Part shown: positions 56,264 to 64,000 of the stretch, piece after piece
How the letters are laid out: the number at the start of each line of letters is the position of its first letter
Position numbering within the stretch: the stretch's first letter is position 1
Source of the DNA: Gemmatimonadota bacterium
Lineage (GTDB): Bacteria > Gemmatimonadota > Gemmatimonadetes > Gemmatimonadales > Gemmatimonadaceae
NCBI GenBank assembly: GCA_028287235.1
Contig: JAQBQB010000016.1
Location: forward strand, 1 to 64,000
DNA length: 64,000 nt
Direction of reading: 5' to 3'
Position numbers and translations under genes: made by a program
The notes under the pieces: model-generated
Databases searched by the model: none
What the model saw: the letters and a program-made list of their open reading frames with translations, nothing else
Told to the model about the DNA's origin: nothing

Positions 56264-59200
56264 GATTCAGTCACCAAAAGGCGAGAAGCGTCGGCCGGCA
56301 CGCGCACTTCGGCACGTTCGCGGCGCAGCACACTATAGATGAGGGGAACCACGACGAGCGTGAAGAACGTCGCGACGAGCAGGCCGCCGATCACGGCGCG
56401 GCCGAGCGGCGCGTTCTGCTCGCCGCCTTCGCCGAGTCCGAGGGCCATGGGCAGCATGCCGATGACCATGGCCAGCGCCGTCATGCACACCGGCCGCAGG
56501 CGCGCGAAGCCGGCGTCGACCGCCGCGTCGGCGGCGGAACGCCCAGCCTGGCGTTGATCGTCGGCGAAGGTGATGAGCAACACGCTGTTCGCCGTCGCCA
56601 CACCCATCGCCATGATCGCGCCCATCAGCGACGGCACCGTGAAGGTGGTGTGCGTGACGTACAGCATCCAGACGATGCCGGCGAGCGCGCCCGGCAGGGC
56701 CATGATGATGATCAGCGGATCGAGCCAGCTCTGGAAGTTCACCACGAGAATGATGTAGACGAGCATGATGGCGAACAGAATCCCCAGCCCAAGCCCGGTG
56801 AAGGAGTCGCGCATGCTCTGCACTTGCCCGCGCACCACGATCTGTGAGCCGCGCGGCAGCGAGCCCTTCGCCTTCTCGACGATGGCGTCCACTTCGCTCG
56901 CCACGCCGCCCAAGTCACGCCGGTCCGCGCTGGCGTACACGTCGAAGATCGGCTGCACGTTGTAGTGATTCACCACCGCCGCCGACGTGCCGCGGCTCGA
57001 CGTGGTGAGATTGCCGAACAATTGCGGCTGCGCCTGGCCCGGCGTGGTGATCGGCGTGTTCTCCAATGCGTCGATCGTTCCCATCTTGTACTGCGGCGTC
57101 ATGACGTTCACGGTGTACTGCACACCGTTGCGCGGGTCGACCCAGAAATTCGGCGCCGTTTGTCCACTCGAGCTGAGCGAGATGAGCAGGTCGCTGGCGA
57201 TGTCGCGCTGCGTCAATCCCATCTGCTGCGCTTTGATGCGGTCCACGTCGAAGCGCAGCTCGGGCGCGTCCATCACTTGCTGCACGCGAACGTCGACGGC
57301 GCCCGGAATGCGCGCCATGTCGTGGGCGAGCTTCTTCGCCGCCGCGAAATTGCCGTCGCGGTCGTGTCCGACGACCTGCACGTCGATGGGCGCGGGCAAT
57401 CCCTGGTTGAGCACCTGGTTGACCATGTCCGCCGGCTGAAAGAAGAAGGTGACGCCGGGGAATTGTTTCGGGAGGTCGCGCCGAAGTTGCCGGACGTAGT
57501 CCGCCGTCGAGCCCTTGTGATCCGCCGTGAGCTGCACGAGCATGTCGCCATCCGACGGACCGACAGTGGCGTTCGACCCGATCGCCAGCGCCACGCCATA
57601 GGTCGACAATCCGATGTTGTCGAGCACGAGCTGCAGATCGTTCGGCGGGATCACCTTGCGCACCGCCTGCTCCACCTGCGCGAACACCATCTCCGTTTCC
57701 TCGAGCCGCGTGCCCGAGGGCGCGCGCACGTGCAGCTGGAACTGTCCGCCGTCCACCGTCGGGAAGAAATCTTCGCCGATCGCCGGCACGAGCAGGAGCG
57801 AGCCGGCCACGAACAGGCCAGCCGCGCCGAGCACGGCCCCGCGGTGCAGCATCGCCCACGCGAGCATGGCGTGGTAGCCGGTGCGGAACGTCTCGAACGC
57901 ACGGTCGAAGCGCGCGACGATACGCCGGAACACACCCGGCCGCGCGACTAGCTCGCCGCGCGCGGCGGCATGGTGCGCGTTTGCTTCCTTGGGCAGCATG
58001 TACGCCGCCATCGTCGGCACCAGCGTCCGCGACAGGAAGTACGATGCCGCCATCGCGAAGATCACGGAGAGCGCGAGGGGGCGGAAGAGCGCCGCCGCCG
58101 GTCCCGACAGCGCGAAGATCGGGAGGAACACGATGCAGATCGACAGGGTCGACACGAACGCGGGAATCGCGATCTGCTCGGCGCCCTCGATGATCGCGTC
58201 GCGGAGCTGTTTGCCGTGCTCGATGTTGCGATGGATGTTCTCGATCGCCACCGTCGCGTCATCCACGAGAATGCCGACGGCGAGCGCCAGTCCGCCGAGC
58301 GTCATGACGTTGAGCGTCTCGCCCATGCCCCACAGGCAGATGATGGAGACGAACACGCTGAGTGGAATCGACACGGCTACGATGATCGTCGAGCGCCAGC
58401 TGCCAAGGAAGACGAGAATCATCAGCGCCGTGAGCACCGCGGCGATCACGCCCTCGCGCAGCACGCCGGCGATCGTCGCGCGCACGTACACCGACTGGTC
58501 GCCGAGGACCTGCACGGTGACGTCGGGCGGCAGGCCGGATCGGATCTTGGGCAGCATGGCCTTGACCTGGTCCACGATGCTCAACGTGGAGACCTTGCCG
58601 TTCTTGAGCATTGTCAGATAGGTGCCGCGATGTCCGTTCTCGCGCACGATGTTCGTCTGCACGCCGGCGCCGTCGCGGACCTGCGCGATGTCGCGCAGAT
58701 ACACCGTCGACCCGTTCACCTGCTTGATCGGAATATTCGCGAGATCCTTCGACGAATCAGGGCTCGAGTTGAGCCGCACGTAATACTCGCGCGATCCCAT
58801 GCGCGCCGTGCCCGCCGGGAGAATCACGTTTTGCTGATTGATCGCTCCGCTCACGTCGGCGGGGGACAATCCTTTGGCGAACAGCGCCGCCGGGTCGATG
58901 TCGATGTTGACGTTGCGCGGTACACCGCCGTACGCGGGCGGCACCGTCACGCCGTGCACCGTGGCCAGCGGCACGCGGATGAAGTTCGTCGCCAGATCGT
59001 TGAGCTCCGACTCCGTACGCTTCGGGCTGCCGAGTCCGAGCTGGAGGATCGGCACGTCGGTCGCGTTGAACCGGATCATGAACGGCGGAGACGTGCCCGG
59101 CGGCATGTTGTGCGTCACGCCCTGCGACGACGCCGTGAGCTGCGCCATGCCTGCCTGCACGTCGGCGTCGGGCTGGAAGTACACCTTGATGATGCTCAAT

Positions 59201-59463
59201 CCATTGAGCGACTGCGACTCGATGTGCTCGATGTCGTTGACGTAGCTCGAGTACACGCGCTCGGCGAGCGTGACGACGCGCTGCTCCATCTCCGTCGGCG
59301 ACAGGCCGCCATAGCTCCAGAGCACGGAGACGACAGGCACGTTGATCGCCGGGAAGATGTCGATCGGCATACGCAAGATCGCCACGATGCCGAAGATGAG
59401 CACGAGGATCGACGTGCAGACGAACGTGTACGGGCGACGAAGCGCGAGATGAACCAACCACAT
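56260..59463 (-). CDS. RND-family efflux pump, inner-membrane permease
   Basis: 1067 residues, 12 membrane helices. N-terminus FGIVAILRMPIDIFPAINVP is typical of HAE-1/CusA-like pumps; the proton-relay aspartates are in LAVGILVDDATVAIENI of helix 4. Two large periplasmic loops follow helices 1 and 7. The acidic heavy-metal triad is not apparent, so hydrophobic drugs or lipids are the more likely substrates. It starts 13 nt after the TolC-type gene. Confidence 0.94.
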   Translation of the reverse strand: MWLVHLALRRPYTFVCTSILVLIFGIVAILRMPIDIFPAINVPVVSVLWSYGGLSPTEMEQRVVTLAERVYSSYVNDIEHIESQSLNGLSIIKVYFQPDADVQAGMAQLTASSQGVTHNMPPGTSPPFMIRFNATDVPILQLGLGSPKRTESELNDLATNFIRVPLATVHGVTVPPAYGGVPRNVNIDIDPAALFAKGLSPADVSGAINQQNVILPAGTARMGSREYYVRLNSSPDSSKDLANIPIKQVNGSTVYLRDIAQVRDGAGVQTNIVRENGHRGTYLTMLKNGKVSTLSIVDQVKAMLPKIRSGLPPDVTVQVLGDQSVYVRATIAGVLREGVIAAVLTALMILVFLGSWRSTIIVAVSIPLSVFVSIICLWGMGETLNVMTLGGLALAVGILVDDATVAIENIHRNIEHGKQLRDAIIEGAEQIAIPAFVSTLSICIVFLPIFALSGPAAALFRPLALSVIFAMAASYFLSRTLVPTMAAYMLPKEANAHHAAARGELVARPGVFRRIVARFDRAFETFRTGYHAMLAWAMLHRGAVLGAAGLFVAGSLLLVPAIGEDFFPTVDGGQFQLHVRAPSGTRLEETEMVFAQVEQAVRKVIPPNDLQLVLDNIGLSTYGVALAIGSNATVGPSDGDMLVQLTADHKGSTADYVRQLRRDLPKQFPGVTFFFQPADMVNQVLNQGLPAPIDVQVVGHDRDGNFAAAKKLAHDMARIPGAVDVRVQQVMDAPELRFDVDRIKAQQMGLTQRDIASDLLISLSSSGQTAPNFWVDPRNGVQYTVNVMTPQYKMGTIDALENTPITTPGQAQPQLFGNLTTSSRGTSAAVVNHYNVQPIFDVYASADRRDLGGVASEVDAIVEKAKGSLPRGSQIVVRGQVQSMRDSFTGLGLGILFAIMLVYIILVVNFQSWLDPLIIIMALPGALAGIVWMLYVTHTTFTVPSLMGAIMAMGVATANSVLLITFADDQRQAGRSAADAAVDAGFARLRPVCMTALAMVIGMLPMALGLGEGGEQNAPLGRAVIGGLLVATFFTLVVVPLIYSVLRRERAEVRVPADASRLLVTES

Positions 59464-59476
59464 ACCGCTATTCCTC

Positions 59477-60844
59477 CTACAGCTCGCGGCCGATGAGCGC
59501 TTCCAGCTGCGCGCGAGTGACTTGATAGTTGAAGCGTGCGGCGACGAGCGCGAGTTGCGTCTGCGTCACCGCCAGCTGCGACGTGAGCTGGTCGAGCTCC
59601 GTGGAGATGCCCGCCCGGTAGCGCTCCGTTTGCACGCGAAGGTCTTCCTGCGCCGATTGCTCGGCTTCGATGGCCAATGCGATGTTGCGCTCCGCGAAGC
59701 GCAGCCCGCTGAGCAGCCGCGCCGATTCGGCGCGCGCGTCGCGCGTCACGTCCAACGCGGTGACTCGCGCCACTTCCGTCGCGGCCTGCGCGCGCGTCAC
59801 GGCGTCCTCGCGCTGCCAGCCATTGAACAAGGGAAAGCTCGTTCCCAGTGCAAGCGCCCACCCCGGCCGAATGGCACCCACGATCGGCGTCTGGTTCGCC
59901 CAGTTGTAGCCACCCGTGACACGGATGTCGGGCACATACAGCGTTCGCGCCGACTTGGTCGCCGCGATGTCCGCTTGTTCGGCGGCGCGCGCCGTGCGCA
60001 CCGACGGCGACGCATCCACGGCGAGGCGAACGACTTCGCTGTCGGTGAGTGCAAGTGAACGCGGCTCGAGCGTCGCGAGCGGCTTCGCGCCAACGGGGCC
60101 GTTCGCGCCGACCAACCGGCCCAACACGTACGCCGCCGTCTGCAGCGTGTCGAGCGCCGCCACGAGCTGCTGTCGACCGGTCGTGAGCTCGAGCCGCGCT
60201 CTAAGCTCATCGGACCTGGTCGTCGTTCCGGCGCGCACGCGATCCTGGGCGAACCGATATCCGCGCTCGCCCTGTGTGATGCGGGCGCGCGCCACGTCCA
60301 CGAGCTGCGCGGCGCGCAGCGTCTCGTAGAACGCGCGCTGCGCCACGAGTGTGGCGGAGAACCGTTGCGACACATTCGTCGCCTCGGCAGCGCCGAGCTC
60401 GGCGTGTGTGCGTGAGCGCTCGGCGCCGCGCCGGCCGCCGGTGAACAGATCGACCGAAGCCGCGAGCCCCGCCGACCGGCTGTCCGGCGCTTGGATTCCG
60501 CCCACGGGCGTCGTGACGTTGGAGCGCATAACGGACGAGTTCGCCGACACGCTGGGCACGTACGCGCCCACCGACACTCGCTCGGCGGAGCGTGCGGTTC
60601 GAATCGCTTCTTCGCCCTGGACCACCGCCGGGCTGACGTTCAGCGCGCGCTGAACGACCGTTTGGAGGTCGAGCAGCGAATCGATGTGAACGGACAGTGT
60701 CGTATCCGACGCGGGGGACCGCGCGGATGCGGCCTGCGCGGCTGAGCGATTGGCGGGAACGACGACGGAGACAATACCGGCGGCCGCCAGCACGCCTAAG
60801 CGGTGGCAGGCCCGGTAGACGGGCGAGTGATGATGCAATGACAT
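59477..60844 (-). CDS. TolC-family outer-membrane efflux protein
   Basis: 455 residues. Signal peptide region around LGVLAAAGIVSVVVPANRSAAQA, then two tandem outer-membrane-efflux repeats with long coiled-coil helices (LDLQTVVQRALNVSPAV opens the first; FAERNIALAIEAEQSAQEDL and ELDQLTSQLAVTQTQLAL close the second). It provides the trimeric exit duct. First gene of the tolC - pump - adaptor operon. Confidence 0.93.
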   Translation of the reverse strand: MSLHHHSPVYRACHRLGVLAAAGIVSVVVPANRSAAQAASARSPASDTTLSVHIDSLLDLQTVVQRALNVSPAVVQGEEAIRTARSAERVSVGAYVPSVSANSSVMRSNVTTPVGGIQAPDSRSAGLAASVDLFTGGRRGAERSRTHAELGAAEATNVSQRFSATLVAQRAFYETLRAAQLVDVARARITQGERGYRFAQDRVRAGTTTRSDELRARLELTTGRQQLVAALDTLQTAAYVLGRLVGANGPVGAKPLATLEPRSLALTDSEVVRLAVDASPSVRTARAAEQADIAATKSARTLYVPDIRVTGGYNWANQTPIVGAIRPGWALALGTSFPLFNGWQREDAVTRAQAATEVARVTALDVTRDARAESARLLSGLRFAERNIALAIEAEQSAQEDLRVQTERYRAGISTELDQLTSQLAVTQTQLALVAARFNYQVTRAQLEALIGREL

Positions 60845-60921
60845 GTTGGTATGCTGTTGTACGCCGACCCCCCACGGAGCGTTTGTCGTCCGCGACGAGT
60901 GGAGCGAGCACTAAGGAAAAC

Positions 60922-61743
60922 TTATCCCCGGCTCCGACCGTGTCCTTTCGCGAATCGCTCGATGAGGTCCACGGTCCGAAGGCGGGCGAGCGACGTCGGC
61001 TTGGTGCCCACCACGCGCATCGCCGTGCTCGACAGGTGCGAGGATGACGCGAAGCCGAGAATGTTGGCGACGTCGCGCAGGTCGTATCCCGGATTTTTCG
61101 CCAGCTCGGCAGCCGCAACGATCCGAACGAGATCGATGATCCGCTTGAGATTCGGCGCGCCGCCGGCTGAGAAGGAGCGGCTCAAATGCTCGCGCGTGAC
61201 GCGGAGGAACTGCGCGAGCGTCGAGGTCCGCACCGGCCGGCCGGCGTGCGAGACGATGAACCGCCAGGCGGCTTGCTGGAGCGGCGCGTCGAGACCGAGT
61301 GTGCGCGGCGGGTCGTCGAGCGCGCGGGCGAAGCGCGTCGAGAAGCTCAGGTGCGCCACGATGTCGCGCGCGGCGCCGTCGTCCACGCCGTCGATCAGCA
61401 CGTCGGCGAACTCGTAGGTCGCGCACTGCGCGAGCGCGGGTCCTTCAGCCGCACGCAGCGCCGCGAACCCGAAGAATGGAACGCTCGGATACTCGCGTGC
61501 CCGCGACGCGACGCGCCAGGTGTCTTCCTGCGCGCCGCCGACGTCCACCACGGCCGCATCGACGAGGTTGTCCTTGAATGCCGCCTCGAAATCCTCGAGG
61601 GTGCGCGTCATCACGACGCGCGCGCGCCGGCGCGGGAAGGCGGACTTCATGAGGGTTCTCGTCCGCTCGCGCTGCGCGTAGACGACGATCGCCGGTGTCC
61701 CGCCCGCGGAGGCGGCGGGAGCGGTCGCGCTCGTGCCGGTCAC
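60922..61743 (-). CDS. AraC-family HTH regulator with receiver-like N-terminus
   Basis: 273 residues. The N-terminal part is a strand-helix receiver-like domain (TPAIVVYAQRERTRTLM, DAAVVDVGG) without a certain phosphoacceptor. The C-terminal 100 residues form the AraC double HTH: RTSTLAQFLRVTREHLSRSF and DLRDVANILGFASSSHLSS. The GTG at 61743 overlaps the Nudix stop (GTGA). It ends 78 bp before the TolC gene start and could control that efflux operon, which is inference from position. Confidence 0.78.
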   Translation of the reverse strand: MTGTSATAPAASAGGTPAIVVYAQRERTRTLMKSAFPRRRARVVMTRTLEDFEAAFKDNLVDAAVVDVGGAQEDTWRVASRAREYPSVPFFGFAALRAAEGPALAQCATYEFADVLIDGVDDGAARDIVAHLSFSTRFARALDDPPRTLGLDAPLQQAAWRFIVSHAGRPVRTSTLAQFLRVTREHLSRSFSAGGAPNLKRIIDLVRIVAAAELAKNPGYDLRDVANILGFASSSHLSSTAMRVVGTKPTSLARLRTVDLIERFAKGHGRSRG

Positions 61744-62192
61744 GCGGAGGCCGACAATTCGGCGACCATCTCGCGCGCACGCCGCAGCACTTCGCGAGCG
61801 TTCGCGTACGAGATCAACGTTTCCGCTTCGTCGAATTGCGTCCACCGGCAGGCGGTGATGCCTTCGGCGCGCTGGGGTCGGGTGTCCGACGCGGCCGTCT
61901 CCATTAGATAGAAATGACAGACCTTGTGAATGAGCTGGCCGCGGAACTTGAAGAACCAATCGATCGTGTCGATCTCGCCGCGGATCGACAGCCCGACCAC
62001 GCCGGTCTCTTCGGTCACTTCGCGCGCGGCGGCGACGTCGGGCGCCTCGCCGTCCTCGAGGTGCCCTTTGGGAAAACCCCAGTTTTGATAGCTGTCACGG
62101 ATCAGCAGATACAATGGCTGACCGCCTTCGACACGGAACACGACACCGCCCGCCGACCGTTCGTCGCGCGCCGTGCCGCGGTTCCGCGTCAT
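61740..62192 (-). CDS. Nudix hydrolase
   Basis: 150 residues. The Nudix box is GHLEDGEAPDVAAAREVTEE plus TG, with all metal-binding glutamates kept. The opening SAGGVVFRVEGGQPLYLLIRDSYQNWGFPKG matches diadenosine-polyphosphate-type or MutT-like members (core WGFPKG). Substrate unknown. The ATG overlaps the mlaF stop by 4 bp and its stop overlaps the AraC-like start. Confidence 0.92.
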   Translation of the reverse strand: MTRNRGTARDERSAGGVVFRVEGGQPLYLLIRDSYQNWGFPKGHLEDGEAPDVAAAREVTEETGVVGLSIRGEIDTIDWFFKFRGQLIHKVCHFYLMETAASDTRPQRAEGITACRWTQFDEAETLISYANAREVLRRAREMVAELSASA

Positions 62193-62950
62193 GCGGCCTC
62201 GTGCCCCGCGGCTTCCGGCTCGAGCGAAGGACGCCCCTCCACGAACTGCCGCACGATTGGATCGGGGGAATTCCTGATCTCGTCGACCGTTCCCACCTGC
62301 CGCACGCGGCCCTGGTACAGCATCGCGATGCGTGTTCCCACCGTGTAGGCGCTGCGCATGTCGTGGGTGATGACGATGCTCGTCACCCCGAGGCGGTCGC
62401 GCATGCGGACCATGAGCTGGTCGATCACCGCGCTCGTCACCGGGTCGAGACCGGTCGTCGGCTCGTCGTACAGGATGTACTTGGGGCGAAGCGCGATCGC
62501 GCGCGCGATGCCAACGCGCTTGCGCATCCCGCCCGAGAGCTCGGCGGGAAAGCGATTTTCGACGTTCGGCAGGTCGACCAGTTCGAGCGCTTCCCGAACC
62601 CGAGCCTGGATCTCGCTCTCGGTGAGCTCCTGTTGCTTGCGCAGGCCCATCGCCACGTTCTCGCCGATCGTGAACGAGTCGAAGAGCGCGGCGAACTGGA
62701 AGACGTACCCGATGCGCGCGCGGAGCTGATAGAGCTCTCGCCGCGAGAGCTTCGGGACCTCGAAGTCGTCGACGATCACCTGGCCCGAGTCGGGCTCGAG
62801 GAGGCCGACGATGTGCTTGATCGCCACCGATTTCCCTGTTCCCGAATAGCCGATGATGACCATCGTTTCCCCCTCGACCACGTCGAGGGTGAACCCTTCG
62901 AGCACACGTTTGGGGCCGAAAGACTTGTAGACGTCGATGAGGCGAATCAC
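62189..62950 (-). CDS. mlaF: MlaF-type ABC transporter ATPase
   Basis: 253 residues. Walker A GYSGTGKS, signature LSGGMRKRVGIARAIA (the M-R-K-R form is characteristic of MlaF/Ttg2A), Walker B YILYDEPTTGLDP and switch HDMRSAYT. In Mla systems it powers phospholipid traffic between inner and outer membranes with MlaE, MlaD and MlaB; none of these is in the window. Start at GTG 62950 (VIRLIDVYKSFG): the frame upstream is open only because it reads the heptamer array and carries no homology. No ribosome site precedes it. Confidence 0.88.
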   Translation of the reverse strand: MIRLIDVYKSFGPKRVLEGFTLDVVEGETMVIIGYSGTGKSVAIKHIVGLLEPDSGQVIVDDFEVPKLSRRELYQLRARIGYVFQFAALFDSFTIGENVAMGLRKQQELTESEIQARVREALELVDLPNVENRFPAELSGGMRKRVGIARAIALRPKYILYDEPTTGLDPVTSAVIDQLMVRMRDRLGVTSIVITHDMRSAYTVGTRIAMLYQGRVRQVGTVDEIRNSPDPIVRQFVEGRPSLEPEAAGHEAA

Positions 62951-62953
62951 ATG

Positions 62954-62991
62954 CGTGGGGCGTGGGGCGTGGGGCGTGGGGCGTGGGGCGC
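62954..62991 (-). repeat. C-rich heptamer array abutting the mlaF start
   Basis: Five tandem 7-nt units (CGTGGGG on the plus strand; CCCCACG in mlaF sense) ending 4 nt before the mlaF GTG. The plus strand has five G4 runs spaced by 3 nt, so quadruplex formation is possible. Confidence 0.88.
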
Positions 62992-63043
62992 GACAACAGA
63001 AATGTGATCCGCCGGCTGCTGCTAAGCTAGGGCGATCTCGCGA

Positions 63044-63080
63044 CGCAAAAAGGGCCAGCAACTTTGCTGGCCCTTTTGCG
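63044..63080 (-). terminator. Intrinsic terminator of the sigma factor gene
   Basis: Minus strand stem AAAAGGGCCAGCA / TGCTGGCCCTTTTT with an A/G/T loop and T-run. It lies between the two heptamer arms. Confidence 0.88.
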
Positions 63081-63110
63081 CCCCACGCCCCACGCTCAAC
63101 GCCCCACGCG
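63079..63110 (-). repeat. G-rich heptamer arm downstream of the sigma factor
   Basis: On the minus strand it is G-rich (GCGTGGGGCG units) and begins directly after the TAA. It is the inverted partner of 62954-62991, and bases 63084-63110 match 14461-14487 at 25 of 27 positions. Confidence 0.82.
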
Positions 63111-63998
63111 TTAGGCTGCGAAACTACCCAGCGCGCGGCCGACGTCTCCCTCACGGAGGCGCTTGAGCGCCCGATCGCGAAGCTGGCGAACCCGTTCGCG
63201 CGTGACGCCGAGCATGGAGCCGATCTCTTCGAGCGTATGCTCGCGTCCGCCTTCGAGGCCGAAGTAGAGACGCAGCACTTTTGCGTCGCGCGGCGGAAGC
63301 GTGCTCAGCGCTTGCTCGATCTCGTCGGTGAGGAACCGGTTCATGGCTTCCTCTTCCGTGTCGGGCATCTCGTCGGCAACGAAGCGCTCGATGAGCGACC
63401 GGTCGCCTTCGGGATCCATGGGCGCGTCGAGACGAACGTCGCTGGTATTGAGCGCGGCGAGCGACTGGACGACGTCCACCGAGAGACCGGTGAGCTGGGA
63501 CAGCTCTTCGGGGCTCGGCTCACGGTTGAGCTTCTGACGCAGAATTTCGGACGCCTTGATGATTCTCGAGAGGTCGGCCGTACGGTTGAGCGGCACACGA
63601 ACGGTGCGGCCCTGACGGGCGAGCGCGGAGAGAATCGCCTGGCGGATCCACCACACGGCGTAGGAGATGAACTTGACGCCCTGGTCCGGATCGAACTTCC
63701 GGGCGGCAGTGAGCAGACCGACGTTGCCTTCACCGATGAGGTCGATGAGGGGCAGGCCGCGGTTCTGGTACTTTTTCGCGACGGAGATGACGAAGCGGAG
63801 GTTCCGCTTCACCAACTCCTGGAGGGCGTCCTGATCGCCGGCGCGAATTTTCTTCGCGAGGTCGATCTCCTCCGTTCCCTTGAGGAGCGGATAGGTGCTG
63901 ACCTCGTAGAGGTACTGGTCGAGAATATCGCGCTCCGGTTCGTTCGGAGCGATCCCAGCGGGGGCCGCACGACGGCGACGACGCTTGAGTTCAGTCAT
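63111..63998 (-). CDS. Sigma-70 family RNA polymerase sigma factor, primary-like
   Basis: 295 residues. Region 1.2 (ERDILDQYLYEVSTYPLL), region 2 (LRFVISVAKKYQNRG, LIGEGNVGLLTAARKFDP, ISYAVWWIRQAIL), region 3 (REPSPEELSQLTGL) and region 4.2 (HTLEEIGSMLGVTRERVRQL) are complete, the close RpoD pattern. Region 1.1 is missing, and the basic tail before region 1.2 is short (LKRRRRRAA), so it is either a compact housekeeping factor or a group 2 factor. Its -10 preference may be the TATCTT/TATATT boxes seen here. Upstream sequence is cut by the window. Confidence 0.93.
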   Translation of the reverse strand: MTELKRRRRRAAPAGIAPNEPERDILDQYLYEVSTYPLLKGTEEIDLAKKIRAGDQDALQELVKRNLRFVISVAKKYQNRGLPLIDLIGEGNVGLLTAARKFDPDQGVKFISYAVWWIRQAILSALARQGRTVRVPLNRTADLSRIIKASEILRQKLNREPSPEELSQLTGLSVDVVQSLAALNTSDVRLDAPMDPEGDRSLIERFVADEMPDTEEEAMNRFLTDEIEQALSTLPPRDAKVLRLYFGLEGGREHTLEEIGSMLGVTRERVRQLRDRALKRLREGDVGRALGSFAA

Positions 63999-64000
63999 TT

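Noticed and set aside
62951-63154. N-terminal extension of MlaF through the heptamer array
   Set aside because: The added residues are just the translated repeat and terminator (Arg/Pro/His/Ala-rich), without homology.

Overview
The window reads as one stretch of a high-GC (about two-thirds by eye), diderm, LPS-making bacterial chromosome. The best fit is Gemmatimonadota. This is inference from the mixture of SusC/SusD-type nutrient receptors outside Bacteroidetes, many secreted proteins with short carboxypeptidase-regulatory and TonB-plug domains, a Kdo transferase, an RND/TolC efflux system, MlaF, and an F1 block with a very short epsilon subunit. I found 53 protein genes, no rRNA or tRNA gene, no CRISPR array and no insertion sequence.

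Layout: 1-2551 peptide uptake (5'-truncated Opp/Dpp-type ATPase, POT transporter). 2582-10543 mixed housekeeping: an outer-membrane POTRA/barrel protein, a class I amidotransferase-like hydrolase, a glycosyltransferase - DUF3108 - deoxyhypusine-synthase-like trio with 4-bp overlaps, and glycine oxidase ThiO. 10712-18441 is a lipoate-dependent pyruvate dehydrogenase locus: lipA, E1 alpha, E1 beta, E2, then (after a reverse-strand plug-domain gene) E3 and lipB. One place therefore encodes the complex plus octanoyl transfer and sulfur insertion for its cofactor. 18531-22040 holds two lipoproteins, one a large Ig-like protein. 22691-26242 has a UvrD-type helicase and a membrane aminopeptidase-like protein. 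26310-33481 is a compact dnaE - accA - ricT-like - metG run. 33495-36465 (reverse) is LemA / nucleotidyltransferase-like / TPM / MotA-TolQ-ExbB. 36684-38711 is a DsbA-like lipoprotein plus Kdo transferase. 38740-40810 is a response regulator followed by a degenerate-GGDEF/EAL protein. 42631-49146 (reverse) is a SusC - SusD - lipoprotein - DUF4397 operon. 50158-54414 is atpAGDC without F0 genes. 54950-60844 is a tolC - RND pump - adaptor operon. 60922-62950 is mlaF - Nudix - AraC-like with 4-bp overlaps, and 63111-63998 is a primary-type sigma factor.

The most unusual signal is in the DNA between genes. Three intergenic spaces (lipA/pdhA, pdhB/pdhC, sigma/mlaF) carry the same architecture: a G-rich arm with 7-nt spacing after the upstream gene, and a C-rich 7-nt-period arm running right up to the next start codon, where no Shine-Dalgarno is visible. 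A 27-nt piece of the sigma/mlaF version recurs, with two mismatches, inside the coding sequence of the E2 linker. A second, unrelated palindromic family (GTCATCCTGAG...CGAAGGATCGCT) occurs after pdhC and inside the atp operon. Other points worth a look are a set of barrel-less TonB-plug-like secreted proteins, two of them sharing a cysteine pair; a perfect TGTGA-N6-TCACA site upstream of atpA; -10 boxes exactly 7 nt before the ATGs of dnaE and the helicase; a rare-codon island in the helicase; and an abrupt codon-usage change inside the first gene that may mark an assembly junction.
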